Positions 57,372 through 64,000 of a DNA stretch of 64,000 bases are shown piece after piece. The stretch comes from Sphingomonas carotinifaciens. GTDB taxonomy: Bacteria; Pseudomonadota; Alphaproteobacteria; Sphingomonadales; Sphingomonadaceae. The translations under genes were made by a program, and so were the position numbers. The DNA is taken from NCBI RefSeq assembly GCF_009789535.1, contig NZ_WSUT01000005.1, positions 2,355,501 through 2,419,500 on the forward strand. The letters are read 5' to 3'. Position 1 is the stretch's first letter; the number at the start of each line of letters is the position of its first letter. The notes under the pieces were generated by a model. That model was not told where the DNA came from. It was given only the letters and a program-made list of their open reading frames with translations, and made no database searches.

Positions 57372-58630
57372 CGTGCGGCCTCCATCTTGCCAAGTGCCTT
57401 TTGGTCGTCGCGGAAGGTCAGCTGGAACAGGATCGCGATCGCCGCCGCCGCGATGGCCGGATACCACCACATCTGGTGCCAGTCGGCGATGCTCGGGGTC
57501 GCCGGCAGTTGCGCATACAGCAACCCACCGATCTGCGACCCCAGCAGCATGCCCAGCCCATAGGTGAACAGCGTCAGCATGCCCTGCGCCTGCGCGTTCA
57601 CGCCCTTGGGGGTCGCGATCGTGCCCGTGTAGATCGCACCCGCGACAAAGAAGAAATCATAACATACGCCGTGCAGCGCGACGCCGACATAGATCGCCCA
57701 GAGCGAGTCCCCGCCGTCCCCGATCGCGAACAACGCGTAGCGCAGCGCCCAGGCGGCCATGCCGACCAGCAGCAGCGGCTTCACGCCGAACCGGCGATAC
57801 AGCCACGGCATGGAAAACATGAACAGCAGTTCGGACATCTGCCCGATCGCCAGCGTGCCCCCGACATTCTCGATCCCCGCCGCCCCGACATAGGCCGAGG
57901 CATAGGCGTAATACATCGCCAGCGGGATCGAGATCAGCGTGGCGCAGGTCACGAAGATCAGGAACGAGCGCTGCTTCATCAGGCTGAACGCCTCGACGCA
58001 CAGCACCTGCCGGACGACGCCCTCGTCGCGCGGCGTGTCGGACGCGACGTTGGGCAGGGTGAAGCTGTAAAGGCCCAGCGCCACCGACACGACGGCGGCG
58101 ACCCGGAAGATTTCCGGGCTCGCCGACAGCCCGGCCCAGCCGATGATCAGCCCGGCCGTGATCCAGCCCAGCGTGCCGAACGCGCGCACGAACGGGAAAT
58201 TGTCCGTCCGCTCGCCAAAGCTCTTCAGCGCGATCGTGTTCGCCAGCCCGACGGTCGGCATATAGAGGATCATGTAGCCCAGCAGCAGCCAGACAAAGGT
58301 CGTGCCGCTCTCCGGCGTGACCAATCCGGGCAGCACGAACAGGATGGCGCCGCCGACCAGATGCAGGATCACCATCAGCATGCGCGGCGCGACATAGCGG
58401 GCCGCGGCCATGCCCAGCAGGAACGATCCCACGATCGATGCGATCGGCCCTACCGAAAACGCATTGGCGATCAGGTGGCCGACGCCCACCGTCTGCATCG
58501 CCAGGCCCAGCGTCACGTTCCACGCGCCCCAGACGAAGAACTGCATGAACATCAGCGCGCTCAGGCGCCCCGTCAACCATCCGTCCGCGGGGTTCGCGGT
58601 GACGTCTATCGACCCTTCGGCAACGGCCAT
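57368..58630 (-). CDS. MFS transporter of the nucleoside:H+ symporter family (Nuc_H_symport)
   Basis: 420 residues, about 12 membrane segments. LMFMQFFVWGAWNVTLGLAMQ at the N-terminus and FGTLGWITAGLIIGW near residue 150 match the NupG/XapB-type family, which in sugar operons of this sort often carries other small ligands. Here it probably imports the sugar product of the periplasmic steps. ATG 58630 has GGAGAGG at good spacing; an in-frame ATG at 58672 is less likely. First gene of the nine-gene operon, 65 bases after a palindromic operator. Confidence 0.9.
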   Translation of the reverse strand: MAVAEGSIDVTANPADGWLTGRLSALMFMQFFVWGAWNVTLGLAMQTVGVGHLIANAFSVGPIASIVGSFLLGMAAARYVAPRMLMVILHLVGGAILFVLPGLVTPESGTTFVWLLLGYMILYMPTVGLANTIALKSFGERTDNFPFVRAFGTLGWITAGLIIGWAGLSASPEIFRVAAVVSVALGLYSFTLPNVASDTPRDEGVVRQVLCVEAFSLMKQRSFLIFVTCATLISIPLAMYYAYASAYVGAAGIENVGGTLAIGQMSELLFMFSMPWLYRRFGVKPLLLVGMAAWALRYALFAIGDGGDSLWAIYVGVALHGVCYDFFFVAGAIYTGTIATPKGVNAQAQGMLTLFTYGLGMLLGSQIGGLLYAQLPATPSIADWHQMWWYPAIAAAAIAILFQLTFRDDQKALGKMEAAR

Positions 58631-58695
58631 GCCCCAACCTCTCCTCACGCAGTTTTCCTGCTTGCTAATCATGAGGCTAAGCAGATCATGAACCC

Positions 58696-58711
58696 ATGTA
58701 AAGGTTTACAT
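58696..58711. promoter_or_regulatory. LacI-family operator (ATGTAAA GG TTTACAT)
   Basis: Perfect seven-base arms around two central bases. It lies in the 234-base gap between the divergent MFS and LacI genes, 65 bases before the MFS start and 153 bases before the LacI start. It is the best palindrome in the gap and the most probable binding site of the LacI protein at 58865-59860. Confidence 0.75.
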
Positions 58712-58864
58712 TCGCTCAAAGGGCGGAACCCTTTCGGAAAAGTCGAAAATCATGCGGCTGGCGCAGGCGCGGCGGTCCGGACGGCGCGGCACCGTCACAG
58801 GCGCCTTTGCAAACAGCGTCTTAACGGTCGACATTGCCACCGGAATAGGCCCATGGAACGCGTC

Positions 58865-59860
58865 ATGCCGACGATCATCGAAGTCGCAGCCATGGCGCGC
58901 GTGTCCACCGCCACCGTCTCGCGCGTGCTCAGCCAGCCGGATCGCGTGGCCGAGCCGACCCGGGACCGCGTGCTCGCCGTCGTGCGCGAGCTTGGCTATG
59001 CGCCCAACGTCGCGGCCCGCACGCTGCGCACTCTGCGCGCGGCCAAGATCCTGCTGACCGTGCCCGATATCTCGAACCCCTTCTTCGCCAGCGTCATTCG
59101 CGGCGCGGAGGAGGCGGCCCGCGATGCCGGTTATGCCGTGGTCCTCGGCGACACGCGGCACGATCCGGAGGTGGAGGATCAATATGCCGCGATGCTGTCG
59201 CGGCGCGAGGTGGACGGCATGATCTTTCTCGGCCACCGCCTGCCCGAAAGCCTGCGCGTCGTCGTCTCGCGCGACGGCGCACCGATCGTCAACGGTTGCG
59301 AATACAGCCCCGAACTCGGCGTCTCGGGCGTCTATATCGACAATGAAGCCGCCGCCACCGACATGATGGAGCATCTGATCGCGCTCGGGCACCATGACAT
59401 CGGCCTTGTCACCGGCCCGCCGATCAGTCCGCTCACCCATCACCGCCAGTCCGCGGCCATGCTGACCGCCGCGCGTCACGGCATTGCGGATCGCGTGCAC
59501 GTCCATGTCGGCGACTATTCGGCGCAATCCGGCTTCGAACAAACGCAGGCGCTGTTGGCGCGCGGCGTCAGCGCGATCTTCTGCTTCAGCGACGAGATGG
59601 CGTTCGGCGCGATCAGCGCGGTTGCCGCCGCCGGCATGTCCTGCCCCGATGATGTGTCCGTCGCGGGGTTCGACGATCTGCCGCTCGCCCGCTTCTACCA
59701 GCCCGCGCTCACCACCATCGCCCAGCCAAAGGCACAGATCGGCCGCAAGGCGGTGGAATTGCTCATGGAAACGCTGCGCCGGGACGAAACGGGGATACAG
59801 CAGGTCACCCTGCCGCACGAACTCCTGGTCCGCGGCAGCACCGCCGCTTACCGCGGATAG
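58865..59860 (+). CDS. LacI family transcriptional regulator
   Basis: 331 residues. Helix-turn-helix at residues 4-25 (IIEVAAMARVSTATVSRVLS), hinge, then a periplasmic-binding-protein-like effector domain (LLTVPDISNPFFASVIRGAE, FSDEMAFGAISAV, SVAGFDDLPLARFYQPALTTI). Divergent from the 3-keto-glycoside operon and next to a clear palindrome, so it most likely represses that operon until a sugar binds. ATG 58865 matches family starts; ATG 58853 in frame is possible. The 3' end overlaps the convergent halogenase gene by 13 bases. Confidence 0.93.
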   Translation: MPTIIEVAAMARVSTATVSRVLSQPDRVAEPTRDRVLAVVRELGYAPNVAARTLRTLRAAKILLTVPDISNPFFASVIRGAEEAARDAGYAVVLGDTRHDPEVEDQYAAMLSRREVDGMIFLGHRLPESLRVVVSRDGAPIVNGCEYSPELGVSGVYIDNEAAATDMMEHLIALGHHDIGLVTGPPISPLTHHRQSAAMLTAARHGIADRVHVHVGDYSAQSGFEQTQALLARGVSAIFCFSDEMAFGAISAVAAAGMSCPDDVSVAGFDDLPLARFYQPALTTIAQPKAQIGRKAVELLMETLRRDETGIQQVTLPHELLVRGSTAAYRG

Positions 59861-61323
59861 GGGCAGTAACGCTCCAGAAACGCCTGGTGCACCGGCAGCG
59901 TCGCCACCTGCCGCGCCACCTGCGCGCGCATGTCGTCCAGCACCTGCCGCAACCGCGCCTCGCCCATGATCGCCCCCATCCGGTGATGGTGCCGCGGCAC
60001 CACCCCCTGTCCGATCATCACCTGCACCCAGGAATCGACGCGGAACAGCTCCTCGCCCTCCTGATACGCCATCGCATTGTCGCGAAACAGCGCGATCCGC
60101 TCGCGCAGCGTGTCCGGTATCGCCATCGTCCTGGCACGCCGCCAGAAGGCGGTGTCGTCCCGTTCGGTCAGCACGTAATGCAGCACGATGAAGTCGCGGA
60201 TGCGCTCCAGGTCGGCCGCCGCCTGATCGTTGAAGCGCTTGGCCAGCGCGGTGCAGTCGCCATCGAACGGGAACATCTGCAGCAGGCGGGTGACCGCGAT
60301 CATCACCAGATGGATGGCGGTGGATTCCAGCGGCTCGACGAACCCGCCGGCCAGTCCGATGGAGATGCAATTGCCCCGCCAAGCCTGCGTCCGCCGCCCC
60401 GCCTTGAAGCGGATGGTACGCGGCTCGATCAGGACCTCGCCCTCTACCGCGGACAATAGCCGCGCCCGCGCCTCGTCATCCGACAGATGCGCCCGGTCAT
60501 ACACCAGGCCGTTCCCTACCCGGTGCTGCAACGGGATCTGCCACCGCCACCCCTCCCCATGCGCGATCGCGCGCGTATAGGGTACCGCCGGCCCCACCGC
60601 CCGCGTCTGCGTCACCACCGCCGAGTCCGTGGGCAGCCACTCGCTCCAGTCGACGAACGCCGCGCCCATCGCCTGCCCGATCAGCAGCGCGCGGAATCCG
60701 GTGCAATCGATAAACAGATCGCCCTCGATCCGTTCCCCCGATCGCAGCACGAGGGCCTGGATGTCGCCGTCCCGCTCGACCCGCTCGATCAGTCCCTCGA
60801 CCCGTCGGACGCCCGCCCCCTCGGCCACCCCCCGCAAATGCCTGGCATACAGCCCCGCATCCAGATGATAGGCATAGCTCAGCTCGGGGCCTTGCCCGCC
60901 TGCCCCGAACCGCCCGGCCTCCGCTGTCTGCAACTCCAGGCAATACGCCCCCAGATCCCCCCCGAACCCCTGCTCCCGCGCCTGCAGCCAGAACTGGTGG
61001 AACGCCCCCATCCACGTCCCCCGCCCCGTCTCCCCGAACGCATGAAAATACCGATCCCCGACCCGGCCCCAATCCTCGAACGCGATCCCCAGCTTGAAGC
61101 TCGCCCCGGTCTCCGCCATGAACCGCTGCTCGTCGATGCCGATCAGCCGGTGGAACGCCCGCGCTGTCGGGATGGTGGATTCGCCGACGCCGATCGTCCC
61201 GATCTCGTCGGATTCGATCAAGGTGATATCCAGCACCGATCCCAACTGCTGCCCCAGTGCCGCGGCCGTCAGCCAGCCGGAGGTCCCGCCGCCCGCGATC
61301 ACCACCCGCCGCCGTTCGCTCAT
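59848..61323 (-). CDS. Flavin-dependent tryptophan halogenase family protein
   Basis: 491 residues. FAD site GGGTSGWLTAA, the GVGESTIP loop, the catalytic lysine equivalent Lys77 in SFKLGIAF, the halogenase motif GWRWQIPL and FVEPLESTAIHLV are all present, so halogenation chemistry is possible. However, in sphingomonads and caulobacters such genes recur beside TonB receptors, SapC and cupin_8 genes rather than in natural-product clusters, and their substrate is unknown. Coupled by four bases to the cupin gene. Confidence 0.92.
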   Translation of the reverse strand: MSERRRVVIAGGGTSGWLTAAALGQQLGSVLDITLIESDEIGTIGVGESTIPTARAFHRLIGIDEQRFMAETGASFKLGIAFEDWGRVGDRYFHAFGETGRGTWMGAFHQFWLQAREQGFGGDLGAYCLELQTAEAGRFGAGGQGPELSYAYHLDAGLYARHLRGVAEGAGVRRVEGLIERVERDGDIQALVLRSGERIEGDLFIDCTGFRALLIGQAMGAAFVDWSEWLPTDSAVVTQTRAVGPAVPYTRAIAHGEGWRWQIPLQHRVGNGLVYDRAHLSDDEARARLLSAVEGEVLIEPRTIRFKAGRRTQAWRGNCISIGLAGGFVEPLESTAIHLVMIAVTRLLQMFPFDGDCTALAKRFNDQAAADLERIRDFIVLHYVLTERDDTAFWRRARTMAIPDTLRERIALFRDNAMAYQEGEELFRVDSWVQVMIGQGVVPRHHHRMGAIMGEARLRQVLDDMRAQVARQVATLPVHQAFLERYCPYPR

Positions 61324-62339
61324 CGGTTCAGCCTCTGCATCACCTGTGCCCGCAACCTGCGCGCCGCCCCTTCATCCATCTCTCCAAGCGCCCCTCGCGC
61401 ATGCCCCGGCAAATGCTCCGCCCCCTGCCCTGCCGGGCCGAACAGATAATAGTCGAACAGCGCGCGCCAGCTCTGCTTTTCGCTGTCGGGGCGGCTGCGA
61501 AGGCTGAGCAGTCCGTGGAGCAACGTGGTCATCGGCGTATCGACAAAGGCGGGTGTATCGTTCCACCAATGGTTGATCATCACGTTGAAGCCGTCCAGCG
61601 CCTCCACCTGATGCCACCACAGTGCCGGATAGACGAGCACATCGCCCGGTTCGAGTTCGGCCACCACCGCCCGCTCCAGCGCCGCACGATATCGCGGATA
61701 GCGATCCAGATCGGGGGCCCGCGGATCGACCATGCTCACCACCTGTCCGCCGGGGGTGGGGTCCAGCGGGCCGGGGTAGAGGTTGGCGATCTGATCGGGC
61801 GGGAAAAGCAGGAACCGGCGGCGCCCGACAAGCGGACACGCGATGTTGTTCGACATGTCCCAATGGGTCGCGGCCACCGTATGGTTGCCGATCCAGATGC
61901 TCGCCAACGGCCTGGTTCCGCCCGGCAGGACGCCGTCCGGCACAACCAGGTTCTCGGCCCGCAGGCCGGGGAAGTAGATGTCCAGATCGGTCGAACCCAG
62001 ATACACCGCATCCTCGCCATCGCGGATGCGGGCCAGATAATCCGCCAGCGGCGCACGCCCGGCGGCAAAGTTCATCGCCGTCAGCGTGTCGTTGTAGAAG
62101 AAGCGCCCTTCGATCGCCGGCTCGCCGACGAAACCTACCACCGACCGGCCCGCATCGAAGCGCGCAAGATACGCCATCGCCGCATCCGCACCGTCCCGAC
62201 CTATGGCGACCAGCGGCAGATCGGCGGCGGCCCCCTTCAGCATCACCGGCGCGCCGTCGTTAATCAATGCGGAAAAATCCACGGCATCATGTCGCAGGCC
62301 GTCGATCACGCGAACGGAGGGAAGCGCCGCCAGGTCCAT
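61320..62339 (-). CDS. Cupin_8/JmjC-like domain protein
   Basis: 339 residues. A double-stranded beta-helix with the Fe(II) facial triad: His and Asp in THWDMSNN and the distal His in WWHQVEAL. FLLFPPDQIANLYPG follows the first pair as in factor-inhibiting-HIF-type hydroxylases. It may be a 2-oxoglutarate-dependent oxygenase acting on a protein or small molecule. Its one-base overlap with the SapC gene and four-base overlap with the halogenase indicate one functional unit. Confidence 0.88.
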   Translation of the reverse strand: MDLAALPSVRVIDGLRHDAVDFSALINDGAPVMLKGAAADLPLVAIGRDGADAAMAYLARFDAGRSVVGFVGEPAIEGRFFYNDTLTAMNFAAGRAPLADYLARIRDGEDAVYLGSTDLDIYFPGLRAENLVVPDGVLPGGTRPLASIWIGNHTVAATHWDMSNNIACPLVGRRRFLLFPPDQIANLYPGPLDPTPGGQVVSMVDPRAPDLDRYPRYRAALERAVVAELEPGDVLVYPALWWHQVEALDGFNVMINHWWNDTPAFVDTPMTTLLHGLLSLRSRPDSEKQSWRALFDYYLFGPAGQGAEHLPGHARGALGEMDEGAARRLRAQVMQRLNR

Positions 62340-63064
62340 CAGGCGCCAGCGAGCCGCCGGTTCTTGCGATCGATCAGATGCGGCACGTTGCCGAGCGACG
62401 ACAGTGCCCAGATCGCAGGTTGCAGATACCCCTGCGCATGCAGCCGCTCCAGCGCATCGCCCGTCAGCCGAGCGATCGGCTCGGCACCGATCGCATGAAA
62501 ATCGTCCAGCACGTACCGCTTGCTGTCATCGAGCACGATCTCGATCGATACCGCCTCGATCACGCCCTCGGCGTCCAGTGCTGCGAACAACGCATCATTG
62601 GCCTGCGATCCCGCATGGATACGCCTGAGAACGTCCGCGACCGCTTCCAGATAGGGGCTATTGCCCCCTTGCGGCAGGAAAACCGGGCTGCCCTCCCCAC
62701 CTCGGCCGACCCGCACGTGATCGAGATCGACATGGATCATCGGCTCGCCGGTGCCGCCCTCCTCGTCGCGTGGTATGCCGATGGAGAAAGGCCCGCGCTG
62801 GTGCAATGCCGGAATATAGCGCGCCTGCCACACGCCATCATCCAGAAACAGGTTTTCGTCCCGGTCCAGGCCCAGCAGCGCAACCGAATGAAGCCGGCCA
62901 TCTTCGGACCGCCGGAACAGGATCGGATAATCGCGCTGTGCCTCCTCCCATTCGGTCGGGAAGATCAGCGTCTGGTTTACCGCATCGCCGTAAGCAGCGC
63001 CTGGGCGGGTGATCACCGTCAGATCGTGATGATCGACATTGTTGAGAAGCACGATGTTCGTCAC
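62339..63064 (-). CDS. SapC family protein
   Basis: 241 residues from GTG 63064 (AAGG seven bases upstream); a TTG two codons earlier is too close to that Shine-Dalgarno. SapC-family features are YPILFRRSEDGRLHSVALLGL and DGVWQARYIPALHQRGPFSIG. The name comes from Campylobacter S-layer work, but the family is common in sugar-receptor clusters of aquatic alphaproteobacteria and its function is unknown. It follows the TonB receptor after a strong hairpin. Confidence 0.87.
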   Translation of the reverse strand: MTNIVLLNNVDHHDLTVITRPGAAYGDAVNQTLIFPTEWEEAQRDYPILFRRSEDGRLHSVALLGLDRDENLFLDDGVWQARYIPALHQRGPFSIGIPRDEEGGTGEPMIHVDLDHVRVGRGGEGSPVFLPQGGNSPYLEAVADVLRRIHAGSQANDALFAALDAEGVIEAVSIEIVLDDSKRYVLDDFHAIGAEPIARLTGDALERLHAQGYLQPAIWALSSLGNVPHLIDRKNRRLAGA

Positions 63065-63086
63065 GAACAAACCTTATAAGCCATTG

Positions 63087-63119
63087 GGCGCTCGCCCGCC
63101 TATCATGCGGGCGAGCGCC
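63087..63119. terminator. Perfect hairpin between TonB receptor and SapC
   Basis: GGCGCTCGCCCGC (63087-63099), seven-base loop, and exact reverse complement (63107-63119). It lies 18 bases past the receptor stop and before the SapC gene, with no T-run. Same placement as the hairpin at 27773-27797. Confidence 0.65.
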
Positions 63120-63137
63120 ATCGGCGGCAATCCCCGA

Positions 63138-64000
63138 TCAGAAGCGGAAGCGGCCACCCAGCAGGAAGCGGCGACGCAGCTCCTGCCCGAACCAGAGCTG
63201 GCTCTCGTCGCGGGCATAGGTGCGCAGTTTCTGTTCCGTCAGGTTGATGCCCTCGAACGACACCGCGAAATTGGGCGTGATGTCGTAGCTGATGTTGACG
63301 TCCAGCTGACCGAACGGCTTCGTGAACTCCGGATTGCGTGAACCCTGGCGGTTGATCCCCGACAGGAACTTGTCACGCCAGTTATAGGCGACGCGCGCCG
63401 ACAGCCCATATTTGTCGTAGATCAGCGTCGCGTTGAACGTATCCGACAGGCCGAGCAGCGCGAACTGATCCTCTGACGGGCTGGCGCCGATGTTGAACCC
63501 GACATCGCCGCGCACCAGCGTATAGGCCGCCCCGACACCGAACCCGGTCGATCCGAAGAAATGCTGTCCGGCAACCTCCAGGCCGTAGATCTCGGCATCC
63601 CGGTTGTTGACCGGCTGCGTCACCTGGAACTGGTACAGCACGTCGGTGCCGTTGGCGATCACGTCGCGCGCGCTGTTGATCTGCTTGACGAAATCGTCGT
63701 TCAGCGAGCGGGTGGTGGTGTTGTAGTTCGCCTGGAACTGCGTGGTGGCCGCCGTGATCGACCCGGTCTGGTCGAGCAGGGCGGTCAGCGCGAACAGGTT
63801 CACGTCGCTCTGGTCGGCACCCAATGCCTGGAGCGCCGCGCGGGCCTGGCCCGACCGCGTGCCGGCCGCGCCCGAGCTGGGATCGCGCAGCCCGAACAGG
63901 TCGGAGGTGAATTGTCCGTTGCCGATGAAGTTGCGGACACGCTTGTCGAACAACCCGAGCGAGACATAGCTGTCGGGCTTGTAGTACCATTCGATCGACG
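63138..64000 (-). CDS. TonB-dependent receptor, C-terminal part (5' end outside window)
   Basis: The last 287 residues are present, open to the right edge. Barrel strands such as LSARVAYNWRDKFLSGIN and FGQLDVNISYDITPNFAVSFEGINLTEQ, and the terminal GGRFRF with aromatic end, show a TonB-dependent outer-membrane receptor of the same class as that at 27805-30678. It heads the SapC-cupin-halogenase operon, a layout associated with sugar uptake; the ligand is unknown. Confidence 0.92.
   Translation of the reverse strand, partial: SIEWYYKPDSYVSLGLFDKRVRNFIGNGQFTSDLFGLRDPSSGAAGTRSGQARAALQALGADQSDVNLFALTALLDQTGSITAATTQFQANYNTTTRSLNDDFVKQINSARDVIANGTDVLYQFQVTQPVNNRDAEIYGLEVAGQHFFGSTGFGVGAAYTLVRGDVGFNIGASPSEDQFALLGLSDTFNATLIYDKYGLSARVAYNWRDKFLSGINRQGSRNPEFTKPFGQLDVNISYDITPNFAVSFEGINLTEQKLRTYARDESQLWFGQELRRRFLLGGRFRF

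Noticed and set aside
59848..61323. Natural-product (halogenated indole) gene cluster
   Set aside because: No synthetase, tryptophan-modifying or resistance genes nearby; the receptor-SapC-cupin context is that of the sugar-receptor units of these bacteria.

Overview
The window is high-GC DNA (roughly two thirds G+C) from an alphaproteobacterium, most probably a member of the Sphingomonadaceae. The reasons are the gene order radA-cvpA followed by several overlapping housekeeping genes, TonB-dependent receptors of the sphingomonad/caulobacter type, a receptor-SapC-cupin-halogenase cluster at the right end, and intergenic inverted repeats of a kind I associate with sphingomonads. No rRNA, tRNA, CRISPR array, insertion sequence or phage gene was seen.

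Positions 1-16142 are mostly housekeeping. After the tail of a GH127-like hydrolase and an Ldh_2-family dehydrogenase come a GT4 glycosyltransferase (minus strand) and a tightly packed plus-strand run: radA, cvpA-like, an IscU-like scaffold, a Kef-type antiporter, a DUF423 protein, metG, a TatD nuclease, an MBL-fold hydrolase and a retropepsin-like protease. A divergent pair follows (lipoprotein arylesterase; ABC ATPase plus permease), then an aldo/keto reductase.

Positions 16153-49093 look like a system for degrading fucosylated, acetylated xyloglucan or a similar plant polysaccharide, joined to the pathway for the released L-fucose. A seven-gene minus-strand operon (FucP symporter, SDR, FAH-family hydrolase, amidohydrolase-type lactonase, aldo/keto reductase, small and large UxaA dehydratase subunits) with an IclR regulator and an L-fucose-mutarotase-like protein fits the non-phosphorylating route from L-fucose to pyruvate and L-lactate. 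Beside it lie GH74 endo-xyloglucanase, GH39 and a TonB-dependent receptor (minus strand), and divergently an alpha/beta esterase, two SGNH esterases, GH29 alpha-L-fucosidase and GH31 alpha-xylosidase. Past an unrelated acyltransferase/acyl-ACP-synthetase fusion and its TetR regulator come GH43, GH2 beta-galactosidase and GH127 beta-L-arabinofuranosidase.

Positions 49923-59860 hold a nine-gene minus-strand operon with a divergent LacI regulator and a clear palindromic operator. It encodes a GMC flavoprotein with a likely 3Fe-4S motif, its Tat-exported small subunit, a cytochrome c, a DUF1080 protein, three TIM-barrel isomerase/lyase-like proteins, a Gfo/Idh/MocA oxidoreductase and a nucleoside-symporter-family MFS transporter. 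I read it as a periplasmic 3-keto-glycoside pathway: oxidation of glycosides at C3, cleavage of the keto-glycoside, and import and reduction of the product.

Positions 59848-64000 hold a second sugar-type cluster: TonB-dependent receptor (incomplete at the right edge), SapC-like protein, JmjC/cupin_8 protein and a flavin-dependent tryptophan-halogenase homologue. Both TonB receptor genes in the window are followed at once by a perfect GC-rich hairpin placed before the downstream genes.
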